Shown: positions 12,511 to 20,866, counted from the stretch's first letter. The stretch is DNA of 64,000 bases from Pseudomonas kielensis (GCF_014236655.1 NZ_JACMYG010000008.1:166561-230560), one strand, 5' to 3'. Translations and numbers: made by a program. The notes: generated by a model not told the origin, from the letters alone.

Positions 12511-12996
12511 CTACTGCCCAGGCTTGGCCGGTGGCGGCCCCTGCATGAAGTGTTGATGGCGCATCATGTTGTCCATCATCATCTGTTGCATCCCCGTGTA
12601 CCTGTCCATCATGTACTGGTGTTGATTCTTCTGCTCCGGGGTCATGTTCGAGTAGTCCTGCCACCCCATCATGTGGCTACCTCCCATCATGTGCCCTTTG
12701 CCCATCATTCCCGGCCCCCACATACCGTTCATCATGCTCATTCCATTTTGCATGGTGTTCCAATGCTCCTGAAGGAGCTTCTGGCGCTGTTGGGGATCCT
12801 GGGTTTGCTGAATTTGCTCCATCTGAGCCTGCATCTTCTTGAAGATGTCTTGCGCCTGAACCATCTGCTTATCGAACTCGGCCACATTCGGGGCCTGTTG
12901 TTGCGCCTGCGTCACTTGGGATGGCTCTGCTGCCAATGCCCACAAGGGGACTAACGAAGCGGTGAGGAAGAGCACGGCCAATCTGCTGTTTTTCAT
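12511..12996 (-). CDS. Secreted Met/His/Gln-rich small protein, possible metal binder
   Basis: 161 residues with a signal peptide (MKNSRLAVLFLTASLVPLWALA). The mature protein begins with a Gln-rich, probably helical stretch and continues into a segment dense in Met and His (MSMMNGMWGPGMMGKGHMM, then HMMGW, MMMDNMMRHQHFM). Such composition suits periplasmic Cu(I)/Ag(I) binding, but no named family is certain. An imperfect FNR-type box lies 105 bases upstream of its ATG. It begins the island on its left side and stands next to a YeeE/YedE pair on the same strand. Confidence 0.7.
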   Translation of the reverse strand: MKNSRLAVLFLTASLVPLWALAAEPSQVTQAQQQAPNVAEFDKQMVQAQDIFKKMQAQMEQIQQTQDPQQRQKLLQEHWNTMQNGMSMMNGMWGPGMMGKGHMMGGSHMMGWQDYSNMTPEQKNQHQYMMDRYTGMQQMMMDNMMRHQHFMQGPPPAKPGQ

Positions 12997-13100
12997 GTCA
13001 GGCTGCCTGGGTAGGGGTGAGCTGAAGCAAATGCCGAGTTGCCAAAATTGAAAGCCTCAGCATGACCCTTGAACAAATAGCAGAGCCGTCGCAAGCGCCT

Positions 13101-13114
13101 TTGACATACATCAG
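13101..13114. promoter_or_regulatory. FNR/Anr-type box (TTGAC-ATAC-ATCAG)
   Basis: Two half-site deviations from TTGAT-N4-ATCAA. The centre is about 112 bases before the ATG of the Met-rich protein at 12996, so it would activate that gene if the transcript has a leader of roughly 70 bases. It is one of the weaker boxes in the island. Confidence 0.4.
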
Positions 13115-13186
13115 ATACTGAAGTGATTGCCGCCATTCGCAGGTGCCACCCACCACCGCGTGTTCGTTTTCCCGGCGCTCTGCCTT

Positions 13187-13606
13187 TCAATGGTTTCGCC
13201 GAGTCTCCAGCGCAGTAAACAACAACATGCCGGCCAGCATGGCCAACATGAACACAATCACTTGCCAATGTCCGGTGAACACAATGGCCACTGCGGGGCC
13301 AGGACAGATGCCCGCTATCCCCCAGCCGATGCCGAACAACAGGCTGCCGCCCACCAAACGCGGGTCCAGCTCACGTTTGCTCGGTAGCTGCATTGGCCTT
13401 CCCAGCAGCGAGCTGGATTGTTGCCGCGCCCAGGTGAGCGGGCCAACGGCTACGCCAATGGCGGCGACCATGACCAACGCCAAGGAAGGGTCCCAGGCAC
13501 CGGCCACATCCAGGAAAGCCAACACTTTTGTCGGGTTGGCCATGCCTGCCAGAAGCAGACCCAGGCCGAACAGCAGGCCAGAAATGAACGCACTCAGCTT
13601 GATCAT
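13187..13606 (-). CDS. YeeE/YedE-family membrane protein, second half-transporter
   Basis: 139 residues with about four membrane segments. The family motif GIGWGIAGICPGPAV is present and carries the conserved cysteine. In two-gene versions (PmpA/PmpB type) two such half proteins replace one long YeeE-like transporter of thiosulfate or other sulfur species. I start at ATG 13606 (MIKLSAFISG), where the other gene of the pair has just ended; the upstream part of the frame is shadow of that gene. The actual substrate is not known. Confidence 0.8.
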   Translation of the reverse strand: MIKLSAFISGLLFGLGLLLAGMANPTKVLAFLDVAGAWDPSLALVMVAAIGVAVGPLTWARQQSSSLLGRPMQLPSKRELDPRLVGGSLLFGIGWGIAGICPGPAVAIVFTGHWQVIVFMLAMLAGMLLFTALETRRNH

Positions 13607-13608
13607 GT

Positions 13609-14043
13609 TCAGCCCCCCAGCAGATGACGCAAGACGAACACCGTGGCGAAACCACTGAACATGAAGCACGCCGTGGCGACCATCGATCGCGGCGAAAGGC
13701 GCGATATGCCGCACACCCCATGCCCACTGGTGCAACCCGAGCCGTAACGGGTGCCGATGCCCACCAGTAAGCCCGCAACCGTGAGTCCGAGCCAGCCACT
13801 CTGGAACTCAATTTTGGGCAGGGTAGCAAACAGTCCCCATACCAGCGGCGCGATGAGCAGGCCTAGGAGAAACAGCGCTTTCTCGATTGCCCCTTCGCTG
13901 CGGCGCTGTAACAGACTGCCCATCAGGCCGCTGATGCCTGCGATGCGCCCGTTGGCAACGACGAACAGACTGGCCGCCAGGCCAATCAATGCGCCACCGG
14001 CAAGGGATGACCAGGGAGTGAAATTGAGCCAATCGATATTCAC
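13609..14043 (-). CDS. YeeE/YedE-family membrane protein, first half-transporter
   Basis: 144 residues with about four membrane segments and the diagnostic GTRYGSGCTSGHGVCGISR, which carries the conserved cysteines of sulfur-transporting YeeE/YedE proteins. I choose GTG 14043 (VNIDWLNF) because GGAGA lies six bases before it; the longer frame lacks a site. Its stop lies two bases before the start of the second half, so the two are translated together. No FNR-type box is seen just upstream; transcription might continue from the usp gene at 14200-15120. Confidence 0.8.
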   Translation of the reverse strand: MNIDWLNFTPWSSLAGGALIGLAASLFVVANGRIAGISGLMGSLLQRRSEGAIEKALFLLGLLIAPLVWGLFATLPKIEFQSGWLGLTVAGLLVGIGTRYGSGCTSGHGVCGISRLSPRSMVATACFMFSGFATVFVLRHLLGG

Positions 14044-14118
14044 GAAGCTTCTCCGGCACACAGGTTCAGACAGGGGTTGGGTCACGGCCAATGCCGCGCT
14101 GAGCAATGCGGCTCATGG

Positions 14119-14153
14119 CAGCCACGTGGGTGGCATTGTCACCCACGTGGCTG
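14119..14153. terminator. Strong 14-bp perfect hairpin between usp and the YeeE/YedE pair
   Basis: CAGCCACGTGGGTG and its exact complement CACCCACGTGGCTG flank a seven-base loop. It lies 47 bases after the usp stop on the minus strand. There is no T-run on either side, so it may be a Rho-assisted terminator, an mRNA-stabilising end, or a processing site. Confidence 0.45.
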
Positions 14154-14199
14154 GAAATCTGAAGCAAGCGCGGATGAGTGCGGCGGGAGCCATCGACCG

Positions 14200-15120
14200 T
14201 CAGATGTTTTCTGGAGACACCACCCACACGCTGCAGGGCATCTTGTACAGCAGATGCTCCACCGTGCTGCCGATCAACCGGCCCATGCCGCGGTGACCCA
14301 CACGACCCATGACAATCACATCGATGTTATAGGCGTCCGCATAGCTGGAAAGCACCTTGGCAGGATTGCCCATGATCATGTGCTGGCGCTCTGGCGCGAT
14401 CCCGTTGCGCTCGGCAAGGTCGCGAAATGCATCCGCCTGCGCGTCGAACAGGACCTTGGCTTTTGCCGAGGAGAAAAACGCCGAGCCATTGCTGAAGCCG
14501 AATTCGTCCGCGCTGATGCCGGAAAGGTCATGGGCGTAGATCACGTCCAGCTCTGCATCACAGGTGCTCGCCAGTTTGGAGGCCTCACGCAGAATCCGGT
14601 CGTTCAGGCCCTTGTATTGGTCATCGGAATGAAACGGATCGACGGCGGCGACGATCCTGCGCGGCAAGACATTGTGCAACTGACTGACGAAATGCAGGGG
14701 CACCGGGCATTCGCGCAGCAGATGGATATCCAGTGGCGTAAACATCAGGCGTGACAGCAGCGACTCGTGCTCCAGGGCCTTGATCAATACGCTCATCGGC
14801 TGCTCTTTGAGGTGAATGAGGATCTCCTGCAGCGGCCTCTCTACCCAGACGACTTCCGTGGTCACCTGCACACCGATCTTGCGCAAGGGACGCGCCTGGT
14901 CTTCGAGCCACTGACGGTGCCGCTCGACATAGCCCAGTCGCATCTGCTCCATCGCCTGCTCGTTGACCAAGCTGGCGGTTGCCAGCCCTTCAAGGTAATC
15001 GAACGCCACGATATGCAGGGCGGCGCCCGCAGCTTTGGCCAAGGCAGCGGCCCGGTCGAAGGCGGGGCTGTGCTCCATCAGCGGCGAGACGACCAGCATG
15101 AAACGTGATTGATCAGTCAT
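14200..15120 (-). CDS. Universal stress protein, tandem UspA domains (UspE-like)
   Basis: 306 residues made of two USP domains, the layout of UspE and of the Anr-regulated USPs of Pseudomonas. The first starts SRFMLVVSPLMEHSPAFDRAAALAKAAG-like; the second begins near residue 155 with PRRIVAAVDPF and ends in VIVMGRVGHRGMGRLIGSTVEHLLYKMPCSVWVV, the nucleotide-loop region of the family. I start at ATG 15120 after GGAGAG. A good FNR-type box lies about 114 bases upstream, and the gene is divergent from the alcohol dehydrogenase. Expected role is survival during oxygen limitation; the molecular activity is not known. Confidence 0.9.
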   Translation of the reverse strand: MTDQSRFMLVVSPLMEHSPAFDRAAALAKAAGAALHIVAFDYLEGLATASLVNEQAMEQMRLGYVERHRQWLEDQARPLRKIGVQVTTEVVWVERPLQEILIHLKEQPMSVLIKALEHESLLSRLMFTPLDIHLLRECPVPLHFVSQLHNVLPRRIVAAVDPFHSDDQYKGLNDRILREASKLASTCDAELDVIYAHDLSGISADEFGFSNGSAFFSSAKAKVLFDAQADAFRDLAERNGIAPERQHMIMGNPAKVLSSYADAYNIDVIVMGRVGHRGMGRLIGSTVEHLLYKMPCSVWVVSPENI

Positions 15121-15226
15121 GACAACTCTCCGGTGAGGTGATCGTGCAATCGCTCGCCCCAATGGTTGCGGTGTTTTGGGGCCGTGCAGTCTTGCCCTTA
15201 GCCTGCCGCTGTTCAGGGTAGCGGGT

Positions 15227-15240
15227 TTGATCTTTGTCAA
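15227..15240. promoter_or_regulatory. FNR/Anr-type box (TTGAT-CTTT-GTCAA), for the leftward usp
   Basis: One mismatch to the symmetrical consensus. The centre is about 113 bases before the usp ATG at 15120, consistent with activation from -41.5 and a leader of about 70 bases. Confidence 0.65.
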
Positions 15241-15305
15241 AGGGAGGGCAAAGGAGGGTGTTGCCCGACGCACGGTTGTCCGGGCCTGGTCCAGTGTCGA
15301 AATTG

Positions 15306-15319
15306 TTGACCATTATCAA
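15306..15319. promoter_or_regulatory. FNR/Anr-type box (TTGAC-CATT-ATCAA), for the rightward alcohol dehydrogenase
   Basis: One mismatch to consensus. The centre is about 81 bases before the GTG at 15394. The two boxes in this 273-base gap sit back to back, one for each divergent gene. Confidence 0.65.
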
Positions 15320-15393
15320 TCTTTCGCGTGGCGCCCCGGCGCAGTCTTTGGGCTCGTGCAGAACGTTGGCTCATACGTTAAGGAGGCATCCCC

Positions 15394-16467
15394 GTGGCAA
15401 CCATGAGAGCGGCGGTTTTCGTTGAAAAGAACCGGATCGTGCTGGAAGACAAGCCCGTCCCTGAGGTCGGTCCGCTGGACGCATTGGTGCGTATCACCAC
15501 CACGACCATTTGCGGCACCGATGTGCACATCCTGCGTGGCGAGTACCCGGTGGCCAAAGGGTTGACCGTGGGCCATGAACCGGTTGGCGTCATCGAGCGG
15601 CTGGGCTCACAGGTGCGCGGGTTTGTCGAAGGACAACGGGTGATCGCCGGCGCCATCACGCCCAGCGGCCAAAGTTACGCCTGCCTGTGTGGCTGCGGTT
15701 CCCAGGACGGGCCGGACACCCGCCATGGCTTTCGGGCTATCGGCGGCTGGAAGTTCGGCAACACCATCGACGGCTGCCAGGCCGAGTACGTGCTGGTCCC
15801 GGACGCACTTGCCAATTTATGCCCCATTCCCGACGGGCTCAGTGACGAGCAGGTGCTGATGTGCCCGGACATCATGTCCACCGGATTTTCCGGGGCTGAG
15901 CGGGGTGAGGTGAACATTGGCGATACCGTTGCGGTGTTTGCCCTGGGCCCCATCGGACTGTGCGCGGTCGCCGGTGCACGGCTCAAAGGCGCGACGACGA
16001 TCATCGGCGTAGATGCCGTGGCCGAGCGCATGAGCGTTGCACGACAATTGGGTGCGACCCATGTCGTCAATTTCAAGGACGGCAACGTGGTCGAGCAGAT
16101 CATGGCCCTGACCGATGGCCGGGGTGTCGATGTTGCCATCGAGGCCCTGGGTACCCAGGGCACGTTCGAATCGGCGTTGCGGGTGCTGCGTCCGGGGGGA
16201 CGGCTCTCGAGCCTGGGCGTCTACTCCAGCGATCTGCGTATTCCCCTGGACGCCTTTGCTGCCGGGTTGGGCGATTACAGCATTGTCACGACCCTGTGCC
16301 CGGGCGGGAAGGAGCGCATGCGCCGCTTGATGGCGGTGGTGCAGAGCGGTGGTGTGGACCTGTCGCCGCTGGTGACCCACCGCTTCAAACTCGATGATAT
16401 TGAAGCGGCCTATGAATTGTTTGCTCACCAACGGGACGGTGTGATGAAGGTCGCGATTACGCCGTGA
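15394..16467 (+). CDS. Zinc-dependent secondary alcohol dehydrogenase (TbADH/CbADH type)
   Basis: 357-residue medium-chain dehydrogenase. Catalytic zinc ligands are visible as Cys40 (TICGTDVH), His61-Glu62 (VGHEPVG) and Asp159 (CPDIMSTGF). The GWKFGNTIDGCQAEY and MSTGFSGAE segments match the tetrameric NADP-type alcohol dehydrogenases of Thermoanaerobacter and Clostridium rather than the classical ADH. The structural-zinc cysteine cluster is not in its usual form. It may reduce aldehydes or ketones to dispose of NAD(P)H when oxygen is absent. I use GTG 15394 because AAGGAGG is seven bases upstream; ATG 15403 is too far away. Confidence 0.88.
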   Translation: MATMRAAVFVEKNRIVLEDKPVPEVGPLDALVRITTTTICGTDVHILRGEYPVAKGLTVGHEPVGVIERLGSQVRGFVEGQRVIAGAITPSGQSYACLCGCGSQDGPDTRHGFRAIGGWKFGNTIDGCQAEYVLVPDALANLCPIPDGLSDEQVLMCPDIMSTGFSGAERGEVNIGDTVAVFALGPIGLCAVAGARLKGATTIIGVDAVAERMSVARQLGATHVVNFKDGNVVEQIMALTDGRGVDVAIEALGTQGTFESALRVLRPGGRLSSLGVYSSDLRIPLDAFAAGLGDYSIVTTLCPGGKERMRRLMAVVQSGGVDLSPLVTHRFKLDDIEAAYELFAHQRDGVMKVAITP

Positions 16468-16507
16468 GGCTATGCGCGCTGATTCTCGACGTAATACGGA
16501 GGTCGCT

Positions 16508-16753
16508 ATGATCATTGATATCGAGGAGCAACGGGCAAGCCATTGCTGGGTCGTGTGCATGGATGACTTTAAAGTGAACTTCAACAGCCGGGGGGAAGCA
16601 CAGGCATTTGTTGGCCTGCTCAAGGCCCGCATCGCGGCGCCCCATGTCTGGCCAAGTAGCGCGGGCCTGGCACATGACACACCACGCAAGCCCGGCCGGC
16701 AAACGGCTTACGTCACCAAGGGCAAGCGCGTTTGTGCCGACCCCGTGGAGTAA
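16508..16753 (+). CDS. Small hypothetical protein
   Basis: 81 residues, start at ATG 16508 after GGAGGT. I do not recognise it. It contains no signal peptide or membrane segment. The first 50 residues (CWVVCMDDFKVNFNSRGEAQ) look like a compact alpha/beta domain and the tail is basic. It follows the alcohol dehydrogenase by 40 bases on the same strand and is probably in its transcript. Confidence 0.7.
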   Translation: MIIDIEEQRASHCWVVCMDDFKVNFNSRGEAQAFVGLLKARIAAPHVWPSSAGLAHDTPRKPGRQTAYVTKGKRVCADPVE

Positions 16754-16798
16754 CGATGTGGTCCAGTGCCGGGCGCCGCTCAGCCAGATGACAACCCA

Positions 16799-18037
16799 AT
16801 GAACGGGGCCGTTGGGCTGACCGGTGCAGCTGCTGCGCTGGGGATTGGCATGCTCATCGGTCTTGAACGCGAACGGCACAAGGGGCAGGGCGAGACCCGC
16901 GCCTGTGCGGGGTTGCGGACATTCGCCATTACGGCGTTGCTGGGGTATGGGGCGATGCAAGTCGGGGGCGGCTTGCTGGTAGGCATCGTGGCCATCACCC
17001 TGGGACTACTCGTCACAGTGGCTTACTGGCGAAGCCTGAGCGACGACCCCGGCGTGACCAGCGAAGTGGCGTTGTTGACGGTGCTGGTGCTGGGAGCGTT
17101 GTGCGGCAGGAGCCCGGAGCTGGCGATCGCTATCGGCGTGGTGCTGGCCGGACTGCTGACGTATCGAGAGAAGCTTCACCACTTTGCCCGCAGCCAATTG
17201 ACGGATGCGGAGCTGGGCGACGGCCTCATCCTCCTGACGGCTGCATTGGTTGTGCTGCCGTTGGCGCCTGACCGTTTCATCGGTCCCTATGCTGCGATCA
17301 ATCTGCGCACTATTTGCAGCCTGACTGTATTGCTCATGGCGGTGGGAGCGGTTGGGCACATCGCCGTTCGAACCCTGGGAACCCGTTATGGCTATGCAAT
17401 CAGCGCCATTGCCTCCGGATTTGCCTCCAGCATCGTGACGATCGCCGCCATGGGCCATCTTGTCGCCCGGCAACCGGAAAACATGAAGGTTCTGAGCGCC
17501 GCCGCGATCCTGTCCAATATCGCCACCGTCACTCAGGTCGGCCTGATTCTGGGGGCGGTCGACCCCGGCCTGCTGCGCCATATGTGGGGCCCCCTGACCG
17601 GCGGCGCTGGCGCAACAGTCCTGTATGGCTTGTGCCTGATCTTCCCCAAGCCGGCGTCCGGTGCCAGCCAGCCGATCAAGGTCGGGGGGGCGTTCAATCT
17701 CAAACTGGCCCTGATTGTCACCTTGACCATGACCGGCATCGCCTTTGTGTCCTCCATGATGCTCAGCTATTTCGGCCAGGTAGGCGTGATGCTGACCGCC
17801 ACCTTCAGCGGTTTTGCCGATGCGCATGCCTCCACGGCCTCGATCGCCACGCTGGCCAAGTCCGGCCAGTTATCCTTCGATGCCGTTGCCGTTCCCGTGC
17901 TGATTGCGATCAGCAGCAACTCCATCAGCAAATGCGTGGTGGCGTGGGTCAGCGGCGGGCGAGGCTTCGCCGCTCATGTGATACCGGGCCAAGTGTTGCT
18001 GACACTGGCGATGTGGGCAGGCTTGTGGATTTCCTGA
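16799..18037 (+). CDS. MgtC/SapB-family membrane protein with DUF4010 C-terminal half
   Basis: About 412 residues with some twelve hydrophobic segments. The N-terminal third has the MgtC/SapB signature (GIGMLIGLERERHKGQGETRACAGLRTF), and the rest corresponds to the DUF4010 region (SNSISKCVVAWVSGGRGFA near the end). MgtC relatives modulate Mg2+ homeostasis and ATP synthase in other bacteria; the role of the long form is not established. The start is uncertain: ATG 16799 and GTG 16766 are both in frame and neither has a good ribosome site. It follows the small gene and probably the alcohol dehydrogenase in one operon. Confidence 0.82.
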   Translation: MNGAVGLTGAAAALGIGMLIGLERERHKGQGETRACAGLRTFAITALLGYGAMQVGGGLLVGIVAITLGLLVTVAYWRSLSDDPGVTSEVALLTVLVLGALCGRSPELAIAIGVVLAGLLTYREKLHHFARSQLTDAELGDGLILLTAALVVLPLAPDRFIGPYAAINLRTICSLTVLLMAVGAVGHIAVRTLGTRYGYAISAIASGFASSIVTIAAMGHLVARQPENMKVLSAAAILSNIATVTQVGLILGAVDPGLLRHMWGPLTGGAGATVLYGLCLIFPKPASGASQPIKVGGAFNLKLALIVTLTMTGIAFVSSMMLSYFGQVGVMLTATFSGFADAHASTASIATLAKSGQLSFDAVAVPVLIAISSNSISKCVVAWVSGGRGFAAHVIPGQVLLTLAMWAGLWIS

Positions 18038-18055
18038 CGGACATCGCGCACGTCA

Positions 18056-18069
18056 CTGACAAAAATCAA
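18056..18069. promoter_or_regulatory. FNR/Anr-type box (CTGAC-AAAA-ATCAA)
   Basis: Two mismatches in the left half, with a perfect right half. The centre is about 80 bases before the usp ATG at 18142, the same distance as for several stronger boxes in the island. Confidence 0.55.
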
Positions 18070-18141
18070 ATGCCCAACGCTGGCAGCGATCAATCTGTAA
18101 CTCTATTACTGGATTGAAATGGCCGCGTGCCGAGGTGCCCC

Positions 18142-19065
18142 ATGTCGCAGACTCAACGTTTACTCTTGATCGCCCCTCCAGCCATGACGCGCACCCCGGC
18201 CTTCGACCGGGCCGCGGCGTTGGCGCTGGCGATGCAAATGCCCGTGCACATCGTGGCGTTCGACTATTCACAGGCCCTGGCGGTGTCGGGATTGTTCGCC
18301 CCAGAGCAATTCGCCCTGGCGCGGGATGGCTACCTGCAAACCCATCGCCAATGGCTCGCCGATCAGGCCGCATTAATGAGCAAGCATGGCGTGGAGGCGA
18401 CCAGCGAGGTGGTGTGGGTTCAGCATCCCTACGAGGAAATCCTCAACTTCATCAATGAAATGCCGCTGGCACTGATCATCAAGGATGCCCAGGAAGAGTC
18501 GGCGTTCAAGCGGGTATTTTTCACACCGCTGGATTGGCAGTTGCTGCGTGACTGTCCTGTGCCGGTGCACCTGGTGACTACGCCATTGAATGCCCGGCCG
18601 CGCAACGTAGTGGCCATCATTGATGTGCTGCGCGACGAGGAGCAGGACACGGTGTTCAACGACCAGATTATCGATGCAGCCGCCAAACTGGCCGCCATCT
18701 GTGAAGCCAATCTCGAACTGCTGCATGTCTATGACTGGACGGCTGTGTACGCCCAGGACATGGGCTTTGGTGCATTGCCGTTGGCCACCGGGCTCTATGA
18801 AATGCTGGGAAAGGCCCAGCATGAAGCGTTTTCGGCCATTGCTGAACGCCACGGCGTGCCACCGCAGTGCAGGCACTTCGTAGAGGGAGCCCCCGTGCCG
18901 AGCATTTGTGCATTTGTCGGTGAGCACGACACCGATGTCATTGTCATGGGCACGGTGCAGCACAAGGGCTTGAGCAAACTACTGGGCACCACGGCCGAGC
19001 AACTTCTGCATCGGGCGCCGTGCAGTGTGCTCGCGATCAAACCGGGAAAAATGCTGCAATCCTGA
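18142..19065 (+). CDS. Universal stress protein, tandem UspA domains
   Basis: 307 residues, two USP domains. The first begins QRLLLIAPPAMTRTPAFDRAAALALA; the second begins near residue 155 (PRNVVAIIDVLRDE) and ends VIVMGTVQHKGLSKLLGTTAEQLLHRAPCSVLAIKP. It is closest in pattern to the USPs at 14200 and 22475 (APPAMTRTPAFDRA resembles APSEMTLTPAFERA). ATG 18142 follows GAGGTG. An FNR-type box lies upstream and a strong terminator follows. Confidence 0.9.
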   Translation: MSQTQRLLLIAPPAMTRTPAFDRAAALALAMQMPVHIVAFDYSQALAVSGLFAPEQFALARDGYLQTHRQWLADQAALMSKHGVEATSEVVWVQHPYEEILNFINEMPLALIIKDAQEESAFKRVFFTPLDWQLLRDCPVPVHLVTTPLNARPRNVVAIIDVLRDEEQDTVFNDQIIDAAAKLAAICEANLELLHVYDWTAVYAQDMGFGALPLATGLYEMLGKAQHEAFSAIAERHGVPPQCRHFVEGAPVPSICAFVGEHDTDVIVMGTVQHKGLSKLLGTTAEQLLHRAPCSVLAIKPGKMLQS

Positions 19066-19076
19066 GGGATGGATCA

Positions 19077-19120
19077 CCCCGCGATGAACCGTTGGCCGGA
19101 ACATCGCGGGGCGATTTTTT
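19077..19120 (+). terminator. Rho-independent terminator after usp
   Basis: CCCCGCGATG (19077-19086) pairs exactly with CATCGCGGGG (19102-19111), and six Ts follow at 19115-19120. The T-run overlaps the stop codon of the convergent acetyltransferase gene by two bases. Confidence 0.85.
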
Positions 19121-19682
19121 ACAGGTAAAGCCGGTGAATGACCTGACGGCTGTCGTCAGGGTCATTGTGCGTCTCGAAACCCAGCGCCTTGGCCAGGTCG
19201 CGCATTGGCGCATTGCTGGAGGCGTCCACCGAGTACATCTGGTGAAAGCCATTCTTGCGGGCGGCCTTGATCAGATGCTCCATCAGTAAGGTGCCCAGCC
19301 CCAGGTGGGTCCATTCATCGGCAACCGTCACGGCGCATTCACACTCATGCTCGCGGGTGGCCGCGTAACGGCTGACGCCGATCTCGATCAGTTGCCCGTT
19401 TTCATGGACCAGCGCGATATAGGCCATACGCTGCTTGTTGTCCGTGTCCATCAACTGATTGAGCATCGCAGCGCCGGGCTCATTGACCTGCGCGAGAAAG
19501 CGCATGTGCCGGGATTCGGGGGACAGCCGCTTGATGAACGCGTATTCACGGTCGCGGTCCTTTGGCGCCAGTGGCCGGATCAGCACGTGGCGCCCATCCG
19601 TGAGCGCTTCAATCCAGTGTTGCCCAGTGACCGCGGTGTAAGCCGCCGCAGCCCGATCATTGTGCTCTTTGACGTTAAGCAT
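19119..19682 (-). CDS. GNAT acetyltransferase of the Pat/PatZ catalytic-domain type
   Basis: 187 residues. The opening IRPLAPKDRDREYAFIKRLSPESRHMRFL is the start of the GNAT domain as found at the C-terminus of protein lysine acetyltransferases (PatZ/YfiQ and mycobacterial Rv0998), here without a regulatory domain. The acetyl-CoA loop is seen in EWTHLGLGTLLMEHLIKAARKNG. In mycobacteria a related enzyme acetylates a USP, and in enterics Pat acetylates acetyl-CoA synthetase; both kinds of target are encoded in this island, so a regulatory role is plausible inference. ATG 19682 follows GGAGGAG. Confidence 0.82.
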   Translation of the reverse strand: MLNVKEHNDRAAAAYTAVTGQHWIEALTDGRHVLIRPLAPKDRDREYAFIKRLSPESRHMRFLAQVNEPGAAMLNQLMDTDNKQRMAYIALVHENGQLIEIGVSRYAATREHECECAVTVADEWTHLGLGTLLMEHLIKAARKNGFHQMYSVDASSNAPMRDLAKALGFETHNDPDDSRQVIHRLYL

Positions 19683-19773
19683 GGGAGTACTCCTCCAGTG
19701 CGGTTGGCAAGTCGGGAGCGCGACACAACTGCCGCGTGTGACTGCTGTTCTACACCCTTGCCCACGCCTGGAT

Positions 19774-19787
19774 CTGATCTGGATCAG
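19774..19787. promoter_or_regulatory. FNR/Anr-type palindrome (CTGAT-CTGG-ATCAG), for the acetyltransferase
   Basis: A perfect palindrome with one symmetrical substitution per half-site. The centre is about 98 bases before the acetyltransferase ATG at 19682. Confidence 0.5.
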
Positions 19788-19820
19788 ACAACCGGGACGA
19801 CGGCACGGGTTGGCCTGTGC

Positions 19821-19834
19821 TTGATGTAAATCAA
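19821..19834. promoter_or_regulatory. FNR/Anr box, perfect (TTGAT-GTAA-ATCAA), for the rightward usp
   Basis: Exact consensus, identical to the box upstream of phosphoketolase at 44111-44124. The centre is about 80 bases before the usp ATG at 19908, consistent with a class II FNR promoter and a short leader. Confidence 0.8.
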
Positions 19835-19907
19835 ACGGCGCCCGATGAAGGCGCGCAGTCTTGAACCCTGCCGACACTCGATGGCCGGCGATGACCGGAG
19901 GTGTGTG

Positions 19908-20813
19908 ATGGGTAAATATCAACGTTTTCTCTTGATCGCTGATCAAACTCTGCACCAGTCGCCAGCACAGCTGCGCGCCGTCGCGTTGGCCATGGAGGCC
20001 GGCGCCGTACTGGAGGTGCGAGCCTTCGTCGAACCTGCGCCGGTGGTTCATTATTGGGAAGAACAAGTCGACGATGCCGCGCAGCAGCGTTACTTGCGTC
20101 GCCACCGTCGCTGGGAGGCCGAAGAACTGGACCGCCTCAGCGACCTGGGGCTGCAGGCAACGGTCAAGACCGTCTTCACGACCCATCCGCTGCTGGACAT
20201 TCTGAAGACCGTCGAGGATCTCAAGCCCGATCTGTTGATCAAGGATGTCACCCTCGAACCCGTGCTCAAGCGGGTGTTCATTACCCCACTTGATTGTCAC
20301 TTGTTGCGTGAGTGCCCGATCCCGGTGCACCTGGTCAACCAGGTCCGCTACAGCTTGCCTCACCGAATTGTCGCGGCAGTGGACCCGTTCGACCCCTCGA
20401 CACACATCAGCGGACTGAACGACACCATCATTCAGACGGCGAACGCCCTGGCCCTGCAATGCGATGCGCCGTTACACCTGCTGTACGCCTATGACTTATC
20501 GCCCGCGTTCAACAGCGACGCACCACTGGCCGGGGGCGGTTGGGGCGTGGACGTGATCGATGAACTGCGCCAATCCTTGCACCAGGCGTTTATTACATTG
20601 GCACAACGTTATGGCGTGCCACCCGAGCGCCGGCATTTCGTCATGGGCCTGCCGGTGCCGGTGATCAGTGAGTTTGTCCAGCAGTACCTGGCCGATGTCG
20701 TGGTCATGGGCACGGTGCACCGCACGGGTGTCGAGCGGTTGATCGGTAGCAACACAGAGCGCGCGCTGTACTCGGTGCCCGGCAGCATTCTGGCGGTCCG
20801 GGCCAATCGCTGA
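19908..20813 (+). CDS. Universal stress protein, tandem UspA domains
   Basis: 301 residues, two USP domains. It starts GKYQRFLLIADQTLHQSP, and its second domain starts PHRIVAAVDPFDPSTHISGLND and ends VVMGTVHRTGVERLIGSNTERALYSVPGSILAVRANR. The first domain differs from its sisters by an acidic insert region (WEEQVDDAAQQ). ATG 19908 follows CGGAGGTG. A perfect FNR-type box lies upstream, and another usp follows after 53 bases without a box of its own, so the two are probably co-transcribed. Confidence 0.9.
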   Translation: MGKYQRFLLIADQTLHQSPAQLRAVALAMEAGAVLEVRAFVEPAPVVHYWEEQVDDAAQQRYLRRHRRWEAEELDRLSDLGLQATVKTVFTTHPLLDILKTVEDLKPDLLIKDVTLEPVLKRVFITPLDCHLLRECPIPVHLVNQVRYSLPHRIVAAVDPFDPSTHISGLNDTIIQTANALALQCDAPLHLLYAYDLSPAFNSDAPLAGGGWGVDVIDELRQSLHQAFITLAQRYGVPPERRHFVMGLPVPVISEFVQQYLADVVVMGTVHRTGVERLIGSNTERALYSVPGSILAVRANR

Positions 20814-20866
20814 CGCCTGGCCATGAGCGGTTTGCGTCGAGTTTCCCCCTCACTTGGAGATTGATC

